A stretch of DNA of 64,000 nucleotides. Source: Nitrospirota bacterium. Its GTDB lineage: Bacteria > Nitrospirota > Thermodesulfovibrionia > Thermodesulfovibrionales > JdFR-88. The translations under genes and the position numbers were made by a program. The notes under the pieces are model-generated. The model worked only from the letters and a program-made list of their open reading frames with translations, made no database searches and was not told the origin of the DNA. Below, piece after piece: positions 26,271-34,714 of this stretch (position 1 is the first letter of the stretch; the number at the start of each line of letters is the position of its first letter). Location of the stretch: the NCBI GenBank assembly GCA_021789555.1, contig JAJYJK010000007.1:1-64000 (forward strand). The letters run 5' to 3'.

Positions 26271-26503
26271 TTTTCCAGGAGCCTTTTAAGATCGGCTTCC
26301 GTGAGAATACCTTTCTCTCTGGCTTTTCTGCTCCAGAAATCCTGTATGGCAAAGAATTCATTCCTGAGCCGTTGTTTTTTCGCAAGTCTCAGGGCATCCT
26401 GCATGACCGCGCTCAGCGTCTTCCCTTCCTCTCTGGCCATGTCTTCGGCCTCTTTTGCCAAATCCGGGGGAAGAGAAATGGTTTTTTTTACTGCCGTTCC
26501 CAT
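26267..26503 (-). CDS. Ribbon-helix-helix antitoxin
   Basis: A 78-residue protein with an N-terminal RHH/CopG DNA-binding motif (KKTISLPPDLAKEAEDMARE) and a basic C-terminal tail that would bind the toxin. It is the first gene of the PIN pair and is expected to repress its own promoter at about 26504-26584. Confidence 0.85.
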   Translation of the reverse strand: MGTAVKKTISLPPDLAKEAEDMAREEGKTLSAVMQDALRLAKKQRLRNEFFAIQDFWSRKAREKGILTEADLKRLLEK

Positions 26504-26584
26504 AGCTCACCTCTTATTCTCAGTATGAATGAATCATACCATAATATCCGGAGTGTGTGTCAAACATATGCCTTGTGCTTAAAT

Positions 26585-27883
26585 TCATATCCCCCCGAAG
26601 GCAACCCCCCATGTCCTCGTAACCTTGAGCATGATGCCCTGCCCCAGCATCGTCGGCTCCGGGGCCTGGTTTTCATCGAAGCTCGTTGTGGAGGCCGCGG
26701 AAAGGAGGTATTTGCCCCACTTCCATAAATAGGAGAGGACGAGGCGCTCATGGGAGAGATGGAGCCAGTCCTGCCTAAAATCCGTGCCGAAAGAGAGGGC
26801 CGCCGCGCTTGCAAGTTTTTGCCGGAAGCCGGCGAAGACCTCATAACTCACGCCGCCCGCGGAATTCGTGAGTTTCAGCCGCCCCTGGACGTTGTTGTCC
26901 GCCGCGGGCCGCCAGGCGAGGCCGCCCTCGTAGACCTCCTGCCCGGACGAAGACGAATGGGCGCATTCCGTCGCCATGTATGTGGCGTCCCCGCTGAAAT
27001 CGACCCTGGGGCCGAGCCTGTAGCCCAGCGACCCGCCCAGCCGATGGGTGACGGGGGCCATCTGATCAAAACCGGTGTAGGCCGTATCGAGGCCGTAGCT
27101 GCCCCGGAGCGTGAGTCTTTTGTCGAGATTGGCGGCGCTGGCGTCAAGAAGCAAACCAAGCGGCATGCTTGCATTCGCGCTGGAATAACCGCCCGTGGCC
27201 TGCGCCCCGAGGACGACCGGGGCCAATCTCCGGGTGGCAAACCGCCCAAGGGCATTAAAGGCGTATAACCGCCTGTCGCCGCCCAGCACGGGGCCGTCGG
27301 GCAGGCTGTAGTTCATCGAAGTGTCCCCGGTGAGTGTCTCCGTATCCGAAAGCATCCAGCTCTTGCGCTTTGAGCCGCCGCCCCCGGACGGCCCGTCCCA
27401 GGCCGCCCCGCCGCCGGGGGCGGCGGCCGCGGGATATTCGTTTACGACCTCCAGATTTGCCGCGCCGCCCGGATATCGCCAGCTTTCGGCAACATTTCGC
27501 ACATCCGAAAAACTCTTCCCATTTGAAAGATCGCCTTTATTTGAAAAATCAGGGCCGGCAAAAAAAACGATGGGGCCGGAGTTTGCCGCGGGGCTTTCAG
27601 GCAGGCCATGGGCCCCCGCAGAGACAAGAAGCGCAGGCCGCCTGTCGGGGACCTCGAGCATCCCTATCGAATTCAGCCTCGAAGAAGGAATAAAGGGCGT
27701 AAGGCCCGTCGAAAAGACAAACATATCGGCAGAGAGGCCCTCCGGAGGCAAATATGCAAAGGCCGGGGTTCCGGAAGGCACAAGGACAAATGCCGCAAGC
27801 AGGGCCAGGGCCGCAAGGGCCCCGGATATTCGAGGTCTGATTCGAGGTCTGTTTTTTTTCGGCTTGATGGTCTTTGAGCACAT
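26585..27883 (-). CDS. Uncharacterised exported protein, possible outer-membrane beta-barrel
   Basis: I do not recognise the family. It has 432 residues with a signal peptide (core ISGALAALALLAAFVLV, cleavage probably after AFA), a low-complexity Gly/Ala/Pro region at about 170-195, and a C-terminal half with many alternating short strands (LRGSYGLDTAYTGF, LGGSLGYRLGPRVDFSG, YEVFAGFRQKL) as expected for a beta-barrel. The last residue is Ile rather than Phe or Trp. It is a single gene between the PIN module and thiD. Confidence 0.7.
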   Translation of the reverse strand: MCSKTIKPKKNRPRIRPRISGALAALALLAAFVLVPSGTPAFAYLPPEGLSADMFVFSTGLTPFIPSSRLNSIGMLEVPDRRPALLVSAGAHGLPESPAANSGPIVFFAGPDFSNKGDLSNGKSFSDVRNVAESWRYPGGAANLEVVNEYPAAAAPGGGAAWDGPSGGGGSKRKSWMLSDTETLTGDTSMNYSLPDGPVLGGDRRLYAFNALGRFATRRLAPVVLGAQATGGYSSANASMPLGLLLDASAANLDKRLTLRGSYGLDTAYTGFDQMAPVTHRLGGSLGYRLGPRVDFSGDATYMATECAHSSSSGQEVYEGGLAWRPAADNNVQGRLKLTNSAGGVSYEVFAGFRQKLASAAALSFGTDFRQDWLHLSHERLVLSYLWKWGKYLLSAASTTSFDENQAPEPTMLGQGIMLKVTRTWGVAFGGI

Positions 27884-27995
27884 GGAATAACAAGATTGTC
27901 TCTACGGTCGATGAATACGAGGAAGATGGGGACCTAAATCCCCGATCAACGAAAACCCTTGCGTATAAGTCTGGCATACGGGGCCGCCTGTTTCA

Positions 27996-28009
27996 GTGAC
28001 GGCGGTCAC
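27996..28009. promoter_or_regulatory. GTGAC-N4-GTCAC palindrome, CRP/FNR-type candidate operator
   Basis: A perfect GTGAC-GGCG-GTCAC palindrome lies between the divergent barrel gene and thiD, 113 bases from the barrel gene start. The same pattern (GTGAC-GGGC-GTCAC) recurs at 58091-58104. Half-site and spacing resemble operators of CRP/FNR-family regulators; the regulator is unknown. Confidence 0.35.
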
Positions 28010-28145
28010 AAGCAATAGAGGAAGCCCACCCTCCCGCCCTGTTTATCCATTTGGGGGCATTTGAGGGCATTTGGGGGCTGCGCCCCCAAACCCCGAAGAC
28101 AAAAGGATTTTCCGGACATCACAGGGGGAGAGGGGCCGGAAAAAT

Positions 28146-28174
28146 TTGTCACGGCCGCGCCTTCTTTGTATAAT
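28146..28174 (+). promoter_or_regulatory. Sigma70-type promoter abutting thiD
   Basis: TTGTCA (28146-28151), 17-bp spacer, perfect TATAAT (28169-28174). The thiD ATG starts six bases after the -10 box, so the predicted transcript starts at the ATG itself (leaderless). Confidence 0.75.
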
Positions 28175-28179
28175 GGGCA

Positions 28180-28947
28180 ATGAGGACGCCTCTAGCCCTG
28201 ACCATAGCGGGCTCGGACCCCGGCGGGGGTGCCGGCCTCCAGGCCGACCTGAAAGTATTCAAGGCGCTGGGGGTCCACGGGCTCTCCGTCTGCGCCGCGC
28301 TTACCGCCCAGAACACGAAGGAAGTCGCCGGCATATCGGCCGTGGGCGGGGATTTCCTCAGGCGCCAGTTGGACACCCTGCTTTCCGACATGACCCCAAA
28401 CGCCATGAAGACGGGGATGCTCTTCAGCCGGGAGAACATAAAGACGGCCGCCCGGTGCATCTGGGAATATTCGCTTAAAAACCTCGTCGTGGACCCGGTC
28501 TCCATCTCGTCCTCGGGGACGGCGCTCATTGAGGAGGGCGGGCTCGACCTCATAAGAGAGCTGCTCTTCCCCCTGGCCTCGGTCGTCACTCCCAACATAT
28601 ACGAGGCGTCGGTGCTTTCGGGGATGGCCGTTGAAAATACCGCGCAGATGGAGGAAGCGGCCCAAAAGCTCAAAGGGATGGGGCCGAAGGCGGTGATAGT
28701 CACGGGGGGCCATCTCAGGGACGAGGCCGTCGATATTTTCTATGACGGAAAAGTTACAATAAGACTCATGGGAAAGAAACTCGCCGGGAATTTTCACGGC
28801 ACGGGCTGCGTCTTTTCCGCGGCCCTCGCCGCGTATCTCGCCAGTGGCGAGACCCTGAAGCAGGCCGGCAGGGACGCAAAACAATTCATAGAGGAAAAAG
28901 TGGCGGGCGCCTTCCATCCGGGCGGGGGCATGGGCGTTCTCATCTGA
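28180..28947 (+). CDS. thiD: Hydroxymethylpyrimidine/phosphomethylpyrimidine kinase
   Basis: Phosphorylates HMP and HMP-P in thiamine synthesis. The 255-residue ribokinase-fold enzyme shows LTIAGSDPGGGAGLQADL at the N-terminus, DPVSISSSG in the middle and the anion-hole FHGTGCVFSAAL near residue 205. The family N-terminus begins only a few residues before TIAGSD, which fixes the ATG at 28180; there is no Shine-Dalgarno and the promoter ends six bases upstream. radA follows after nine bases. No other thiamine gene is present. Confidence 0.95.
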   Translation: MRTPLALTIAGSDPGGGAGLQADLKVFKALGVHGLSVCAALTAQNTKEVAGISAVGGDFLRRQLDTLLSDMTPNAMKTGMLFSRENIKTAARCIWEYSLKNLVVDPVSISSSGTALIEEGGLDLIRELLFPLASVVTPNIYEASVLSGMAVENTAQMEEAAQKLKGMGPKAVIVTGGHLRDEAVDIFYDGKVTIRLMGKKLAGNFHGTGCVFSAALAAYLASGETLKQAGRDAKQFIEEKVAGAFHPGGGMGVLI

Positions 28948-28956
28948 GCTGAACCT

Positions 28957-30306
28957 ATGGCAAGGGCCGAAAAGAACGTCTACCGCTGCCAGGCCTGCGG
29001 GCATAAAAGCCCCAAGTGGCTGGGCAGGTGCCCGGAATGCGGCGAATGGAACACCCTGGCGGAAGAGAGAGAGGCGCCCAAGAGGGCCTCCGCCCCGTCC
29101 GTCTTCTCGGTCCCGGAGCCGCTGTCGAAAATCCACTCGGCGGCGGGCGGCCGCACCTCCACCGGAATGGGCGAGCTGGACCGCATCCTGGGGGGCGGCG
29201 TGGTAATGGGCTCCGTGGTGCTGGTGGGCGGAGACCCCGGCATCGGGAAATCGACCATCCTCCTTCAGGCCGCCTCGAAGATGCCCGGCCCCGCCCTGTA
29301 CGTCTCCGCCGAGGAGTCAGCCGAACAGATAAAGGCGAGGGCCGAACGCCTCGGCATCGATGAGGGGCCTATAGTCGTCCTGACCGAGATATCGCTTGAG
29401 CACATCCTGGCGGAGGCCCGGAGCCTGAACCCGGCTGCGCTCATTGTCGATTCCATACAGACCGTCTATACCGAGGATCTCTCGGGCGCGCCGGGCTCCG
29501 TGGGCCAGGTGCGCGAGAGCGCGGCGAAGCTGATGCGCTTCGCGAAGACAACCGGCGTGCCCGTCTTCATCGTGGGCCATGTCACGAAAGAGGGGATGAT
29601 CGCCGGCCCCCGGGTCCTTGAGCACATAGTGGACACGGTGCTTTATTTCGAGGGGCACAAGGGGCAGACATTCAGGATTCTGAGGGCGGTCAAAAACCGC
29701 TTCGGCTCCACAAACGAGATAGGGGTATTCGAGATGACCGACGCCGGCCTCGCGGAGGTGGAAAACCCCTCGGAGCTGTTCCTTGCGGAGAGGCCCGTGA
29801 ACGTCTCCGGCTCCGTCGTCGCGGCGAGCATGGAGGGGACAAGGCCGCTGCTGGTGGAACTGCAGGCCCTGGTGTCCCCAAGCACGTATTCGGTTTCGAG
29901 GAGATCCTCGCTGGGCATAGATTTCCAGCGGGTGGGCATGATCCTGGCGGTGCTAGAAAAGGTGGCCGGGGTGCACCTTGCCGCGACCGATGTGTTTTTA
30001 AACGTGGTCGGGGGACTGAAGATCGAGGAACCCGCCCTTGACCTGGCCGTCTGCGCCTCGGTCGTCTCCTCCCTGAGGGAAAAGCCCGTGCCGCCCGAGA
30101 CCTTCACCTTCGGCGAGATCGGGCTTTCCGGCGAGGTGAGGGCCGTAAACCACGCGGAGGCAAGACTGAAAGAGGCGTCCAAGATCGGCCTGAAAAAGGC
30201 CGTCATTCCCAGGGGCAACCTGGAGAAACTAAAATCAAAGGCCTGCGGCCTTGAGATAACGGGGGTGAAAGACGTACATGAAGCCATCGAAGCCCTTTTT
30301 GATTAG
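28957..30306 (+). CDS. radA: DNA repair protein RadA
   Basis: Branch-migration ATPase in recombination (also called Sms). 449 residues: N-terminal zinc finger CQACGHKSPKWLGRCPEC, RecA-like core with Walker A GGDPGIGKST, the RadA-specific KNRFG motif (AVKNRFGSTNEIGVFEM) and a C-terminal Lon-protease-like domain containing GGLKIEEPALDLAV. All parts are present at normal length. It overlaps the following lipoprotein gene by 29 bases, so the two are probably co-transcribed with thiD. Confidence 0.97.
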   Translation: MARAEKNVYRCQACGHKSPKWLGRCPECGEWNTLAEEREAPKRASAPSVFSVPEPLSKIHSAAGGRTSTGMGELDRILGGGVVMGSVVLVGGDPGIGKSTILLQAASKMPGPALYVSAEESAEQIKARAERLGIDEGPIVVLTEISLEHILAEARSLNPAALIVDSIQTVYTEDLSGAPGSVGQVRESAAKLMRFAKTTGVPVFIVGHVTKEGMIAGPRVLEHIVDTVLYFEGHKGQTFRILRAVKNRFGSTNEIGVFEMTDAGLAEVENPSELFLAERPVNVSGSVVAASMEGTRPLLVELQALVSPSTYSVSRRSSLGIDFQRVGMILAVLEKVAGVHLAATDVFLNVVGGLKIEEPALDLAVCASVVSSLREKPVPPETFTFGEIGLSGEVRAVNHAEARLKEASKIGLKKAVIPRGNLEKLKSKACGLEITGVKDVHEAIEALFD

Positions 30307-30898
30307 CCGCCTTTCCCTTGGTCTGTTCCTGCTTGCCCTTTTGGTCTGCTCGTGCGCGCCGGTTCGGCCCCGGATGCCGGAATATCCCGGCAGTGTGAAC
30401 ATGTTCCTTGACGCCTCCAGGCAGAAATACGACTCGATGAAAGGCGCCTTCGAGTTCACGTTTGAAAAGATGGACGGCAGGAAGGTCTCGGCTGAGGCGG
30501 TGACCGTCATCACCCCGGACAGCGTCAACGTGAGGGTCTATCGCATGGGCCTGCCCGTAGGGGACCTGGAGAGCCTCTCAGGCAGGAAAAGGCTGGACTA
30601 CATCGTCTACGAGGAGGCGCTCCGGAAGGCCCTCCTCTGGTGGGATTTTGGCCGCTACGAGACACGGCGCCTGCCCGACGCCGTCCTGGTGACGGGCAAG
30701 GACACGGAGCTGGTATTGGCCCCGCGCACTTATGTGCCGGTCAGGCAGACAATAAGGGTGCGGGGAGCGGACCTCCTCATAAGCTATTCGGATTACAGGC
30801 CGGTCGACGGCTTCTGGTACCCGTTCGGCATCAGGATCGAATACCGGGGAAACACGCTGGATTTAGCCGCGAGCGAGATAGAGCTCAGGCACAATTGA
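30278..30898 (+). CDS. LolA/DUF4292-like lipoprotein
   Basis: A 206-residue predicted lipoprotein: signal peptide SLGLFLLALLVCSC with the lipidated cysteine at the end of VCSC. The body has alternating strands that resemble outer-membrane lipoproteins of the LolA/LolB-like or DUF4292 type (MKGAFEFTFEKMDG, VNVRVYRMGLP), suggesting binding of lipid or a hydrophobic ligand. This family call is tentative. It starts within radA and overlaps tail to tail with the ExeA-like gene by 14 bases. Confidence 0.7.
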   Translation: MKPSKPFLISRLSLGLFLLALLVCSCAPVRPRMPEYPGSVNMFLDASRQKYDSMKGAFEFTFEKMDGRKVSAEAVTVITPDSVNVRVYRMGLPVGDLESLSGRKRLDYIVYEEALRKALLWWDFGRYETRRLPDAVLVTGKDTELVLAPRTYVPVRQTIRVRGADLLISYSDYRPVDGFWYPFGIRIEYRGNTLDLAASEIELRHN

Positions 30899-31703
30899 GG
30901 TCCAGGTCCAGGACGACTGATTTTATGACCTGCTCGTCGATGACCTGCGATTTGAAGAGAAAGCCATCCAGAAGGGCGTTGTCGCAGATGGTGTTTATGA
31001 GCCTGGGGAGGCCATGTGAACAGTTGTAGACGGCCTTAAGGGCGCCCTCGGTGAAGAGCCCGCGGTCGGCCTGCGCCACTTCGAGCCTGTGCCTCATGTA
31101 ACTCTTCGCCTCCTCCTCCGACAGCGCGGTAAGCCTTATGCGCATCGAGACCCGCTGCTTCAAGGGCTCATCGAGGCTCAGTATCTCTTCCATGTCTGGA
31201 AGACCGAAGAAGATCAGGTTCACCATCTTGCCGTCGGGCAGCTCCATATTCAACAGCCCCCGGAACTCCTCCATGATCTCCTTCGACTTGAGCATCTGCA
31301 CCTCATCCATCAGGACGACCGCGGTCTTGCCCTGCTCGTATATCTCGATGAGCCTCTGGTAAATCTGCCCCAGTATCTCTACCTTCGAGTCCTTCACCTC
31401 CCTGATGCCGAGCTGGAGGGCCAGCTTCTTCAGGAGCCACTCCGAGCTGACGCTGGAATGTATTATCACCAGGAGGGCGGCCTCGTAGCGTTCCTCGTCC
31501 AGTTCCTCCAGGAGCCTCCTTGCCAGTGTGGTCTTGCCGGCCCCGATGTCGCCGATCACGACCGAAAGCCCCCTCCTGGCATCTATCGCGTGCTTGAGCT
31601 TCACGACGGCCTCGGAGTGCTGTCTGCTCTTGAAATAAAACCGGGTGTCCACGATATTGGAGAAGGGATGCTCCTTGAGCTGATAAAATTCCAGGTAATC
31701 CAT
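30885..31703 (-). CDS. ExeA-type AAA ATPase (general secretion pathway GspA-like)
   Basis: 272 residues beginning YLEFYQLKEHPFSN, the hallmark of ExeA/GspA-like ATPases. Walker A is GDIGAGKTTLARRL, Walker B AVVLMDEVQML, and an arginine-rich C-terminal lid follows. ExeA helps assemble the GspD secretin through peptidoglycan; this copy lacks the transmembrane and peptidoglycan-binding part, so it is a cytoplasmic ATPase that may serve secretion, pilus or polysaccharide systems. It follows a large TPR protein gene on the same strand with one base between them. Confidence 0.85.
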   Translation of the reverse strand: MDYLEFYQLKEHPFSNIVDTRFYFKSRQHSEAVVKLKHAIDARRGLSVVIGDIGAGKTTLARRLLEELDEERYEAALLVIIHSSVSSEWLLKKLALQLGIREVKDSKVEILGQIYQRLIEIYEQGKTAVVLMDEVQMLKSKEIMEEFRGLLNMELPDGKMVNLIFFGLPDMEEILSLDEPLKQRVSMRIRLTALSEEEAKSYMRHRLEVAQADRGLFTEGALKAVYNCSHGLPRLINTICDNALLDGFLFKSQVIDEQVIKSVVLDLDLNCA

Positions 31704-31704
31704 T

Positions 31705-34221
31705 TCAGATGTAAGATATCCTGTTTTTCTTGACCGGGGCCGGCCTCAGGACTTTTTTCTCCGCACTGTTGTCCGTAATGGGGGCGCCGGCGGCCTTTTG
31801 GGCAAGCGTGTCTTGAGGCGCCGCCTTTTTCAGGAGTTCCATCCTGGAAGCCGTATCCCGGAATTCGGGGTCCCGCCTGTGGATCTCCGTGTAGAGGTTT
31901 AGCGCCTCTTGCGGGGCGGAATTTTTCTCGAGGGCGGCCGCGAGATCATATTTCAGCCCCCAGTGGATCTCGTGCCCGGGGTCGGCCTTCTGAATTGCGC
32001 GCCGGAGCGTTTCAATGGCATGGGGGAACCGGCCCTTTTCCATGTAGCAGGCCGCAAGGACGGAAGCGGCCCGGAGCCCCACTTCGGGATCGTCCAGGAT
32101 GGATTTGAGTTCTCTTTCGGCGTCTTCAAGGAGGCCCATCTCCTTATAGGCGATGCCCAGGTTGTAACGGGCCTCGGCGTCGCCGGGGTCGAGCTGTTTT
32201 TCCACGCCTTTCTTGAAATCCTCGAATATCTTCTCGATATCGCCTTCAAGGGCCGCCGCGGAGACCTTCGCGGCCCCGCCGTCTATGATATTGCCGGAGG
32301 CCGCGATGACGGCATCCGGGCCCGATTTAAGGGCGGACAATTCGGCAAGCTTCGCCTTGATATTGCGGTCTTCGGGAGAGCGGGCCAGAAATTCGTTGTA
32401 AATCTTCTCCGCCTCATGATAGAGGCCCTGGTCCATATAGAAGGCGGCCTCGGAGAGTTTCTCGCTGTATTCGGCGCGGTCCACACGCAAGTCGGGCGCG
32501 GCGGGCTGTCCCCCAGTTGCTCCAGTTGTCGCCCCAACCCCAGTCGCTCCAACCCCCCAGCGCTCAACGAGGCGCGCATCCGTGGGGTTTATCCTGAAGG
32601 CCTCGCTTATCATCTCCTTATTTTCCGGCTCGCGCCCCGCCCTCCTCAAAAGCTCCGCCATGATGATGCATTCCGTGACGGCCAGTTCCTTGTCGCCCGC
32701 GCTAAGGTAGACGGATTTCAGTTTCAGGTGGAGCTCCATATTCGCGGGCTGACTCAGCCTCAGGGGCTCCAAAAGCCTTCTGGCTTCATCCAGAAGGCCC
32801 AGGTCTATGAACCTGTCAGCCTGCTTCAGGACCCCTTCGAAGGGCCTTCCCGCCCCCGCGCCTTCGCCTGCATTCCTGTCAGCATCTTCTTCAGTTTGAG
32901 AGGCCGGGACATCCATAGAGCCGAATGCGGGCGTAGAGCCGAACGCGGGCGGAGAGATGAACGCGGGCCTCGCTTCGACAACCGTTTCATTCCCACGCCC
33001 ATCGTCACTGCCTCGGGGATTCTCATCCTCCCGGGGATAGTCATCTCCCCGGGAATAGTCATTCCCCTGGGGCCCAAGCTCCCGGAGTTTTTCTTTCAGC
33101 GATCCGTCCTCCGGGGCCAGATCAAGGGCCTCGCGCAATGAGAGGCGGGCGCCCTCGGCGTCGCCCGCATCCTTAAGCAAGCCGGCCAGTTCCTTGAGTT
33201 CGCCAAGGGCCTCCTCCGTCCGCCCTGCCCGCCTGTAGAGGGCAGCGAGCCTTTTTGCGGCAAGGATGGGCTCCGCCTGCCGGAATTCTTCGAGTATCCC
33301 TATCGCCTCCGGGAGTTTTTCTTTCTCCATAAGCCTCTCGAGCACGCCCTCATATTCGGCCCAGGCCGTCTTCATCCGGCCCTCCTTCACATACGAGGCG
33401 GCAATCAATTGGCTGGCCGCGAGGTTTTCGGGGTCCATCTGCAGAAGCTCCCCCGCATTCTGCCTGGCCCCCTCGATATCGCCGTTTTCCAGGCAGAGTT
33501 TCGCGAGCCACAGCAGGAAGATGTCGCTTTTGCCCGTGCGGGCGATTGCCAGTTTCAGGTGCTCGATCGCCCTGCCCCGGTCGCCAAGCCTTTCATAAAG
33601 GGAAGCGATGGCCGTAAGGGCCGCCCTGTTTCCGGGCTTTATCTCAACCGCCTTCTCAAGGTATCCGACGGCCTCGTCCGTCTGCCCCTGGCCTTCCAGC
33701 AGACGGGCGATCTCTACGTACTCCTGAGAGGTCTCCTCCACGAAACCCTCTTTCGAGAATATCCCGGCGAGCCTTTTTCTGAGGGCAAGGTTGTCCGGCT
33801 GGAGCTTGTTTATCCTGGAGAAGGTGTATACGGCCTCGTCCTTGCGCCCTTCCCTCAGGAAGATGTCCGCCGCCGTCATGTAATAATTCACGGCGTCCGC
33901 AATGATGTTTTTCTCCTCGGAGAGCTCCCCGAGGAGGAAGTGGGATTTCGCATTAAAGGGCACTATGTTCAATATCTTTTTGTAGATGGCGAGGGCCTTC
34001 AGGGAAAAGCCCTCCTTCCTGAATATCTCGGCCGCGCGGTGGAATTTCTCGATGGCGTTTGCCTGGTCGTTTTTCCTCAGATAGAGGTCGCCGGCGGCAT
34101 TGTAGCTGTTTGCGTCGGGGAAGGAGGCAAGGAGGTTCTCCCATTCGGCTATGGCCTTGTCAATCTGTCCCTTTGCAAGGTATTTTTGGGCCTCCCTGAT
34201 GATAAAAGCCTTGTCAGCCAT
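31705..34221 (-). CDS. Large TPR-repeat protein
   Basis: 838 residues with no signal peptide. Tetratricopeptide repeats fill residues about 1-380 and 480-800 (for example AVGYLEKAVEIKPGNRAAL, ARYNLGIAYKEMGLLEDAE). A low-complexity linker at about 385-450 contains short degenerate repeats (DDYSRGDDYPRED; PPAFGSTPAFGS), and a second Gly/Ala/Thr stretch (GVGATGVGATTGATGG) lies near 560. TPR arrays are protein-binding scaffolds. It is transcribed just ahead of the ExeA-type ATPase and probably works with it in assembling an envelope structure; this is inference. Confidence 0.85.
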   Translation of the reverse strand: MADKAFIIREAQKYLAKGQIDKAIAEWENLLASFPDANSYNAAGDLYLRKNDQANAIEKFHRAAEIFRKEGFSLKALAIYKKILNIVPFNAKSHFLLGELSEEKNIIADAVNYYMTAADIFLREGRKDEAVYTFSRINKLQPDNLALRKRLAGIFSKEGFVEETSQEYVEIARLLEGQGQTDEAVGYLEKAVEIKPGNRAALTAIASLYERLGDRGRAIEHLKLAIARTGKSDIFLLWLAKLCLENGDIEGARQNAGELLQMDPENLAASQLIAASYVKEGRMKTAWAEYEGVLERLMEKEKLPEAIGILEEFRQAEPILAAKRLAALYRRAGRTEEALGELKELAGLLKDAGDAEGARLSLREALDLAPEDGSLKEKLRELGPQGNDYSRGDDYPREDENPRGSDDGRGNETVVEARPAFISPPAFGSTPAFGSMDVPASQTEEDADRNAGEGAGAGRPFEGVLKQADRFIDLGLLDEARRLLEPLRLSQPANMELHLKLKSVYLSAGDKELAVTECIIMAELLRRAGREPENKEMISEAFRINPTDARLVERWGVGATGVGATTGATGGQPAAPDLRVDRAEYSEKLSEAAFYMDQGLYHEAEKIYNEFLARSPEDRNIKAKLAELSALKSGPDAVIAASGNIIDGGAAKVSAAALEGDIEKIFEDFKKGVEKQLDPGDAEARYNLGIAYKEMGLLEDAERELKSILDDPEVGLRAASVLAACYMEKGRFPHAIETLRRAIQKADPGHEIHWGLKYDLAAALEKNSAPQEALNLYTEIHRRDPEFRDTASRMELLKKAAPQDTLAQKAAGAPITDNSAEKKVLRPAPVKKNRISYI

Positions 34222-34345
34222 AGCGCTTTATGGTATCAAAGACCCCAAGGCCTGTCAATTAAGCGGAAGGGGAGGGATTACCGCGGTTTTCGGCTAAACC
34301 CTCCCCGCGCCCGGAGACAAAAGACCCGGGGCAATCGCCTCTGTT

Positions 34346-34714
34346 TCAGGCGTGTTTTTTCCTGTAGTCCTCTATGGCAAGCCTCAGGGCGTCGGCCCCG
34401 AGGTTCGAGCAGTGCATCTTTTGCGGGGGCAGGCCGCCCAGGGCGTCCGCCACCGCCTCCTTCGTTATCGTCATCGCCTCTTCAAGCGTCTTTCCCTTGA
34501 CCATCTCGGTCACCATGCTGGAGACGGCGATTGCGGCCCCGCAGCCGAATGTCCTGAACTTGGCGTCCTCTATCCTGCCGTCTTTCACCTTGATGGTGAT
34601 TTTCATCACATCGCCGCAGGTGGGGTTGCCCTCCTCGCCGACCCCGTCGGCATCCGGTATCTCGCCGACGTTGCGGGGGTTCGTGAAATGGTCCATCAGT
34701 TTTTCGGAATACAT
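34346..34714 (-). CDS. iscU: Iron-sulfur cluster scaffold IscU/NifU N-terminal type
   Basis: 122 residues; builds transient [2Fe-2S]/[4Fe-4S] clusters for transfer to apoproteins. The three ligand cysteines are all present, in GNPTCGDVM, TFGCGAAIA and MHCSNLGADAL, and the Asp after the first Cys is retained. Start MYSEKLMDHF matches the family; upstream open frame belongs to the iscS coding region, which it overlaps by 19 bases. It is the last gene of iscR-tusA-like-iscS-iscU. Because the adjacent IscS lacks its catalytic lysine, the sulfur source for this scaffold is unclear. Confidence 0.95.
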   Translation of the reverse strand: MYSEKLMDHFTNPRNVGEIPDADGVGEEGNPTCGDVMKITIKVKDGRIEDAKFRTFGCGAAIAVSSMVTEMVKGKTLEEAMTITKEAVADALGGLPPQKMHCSNLGADALRLAIEDYRKKHA

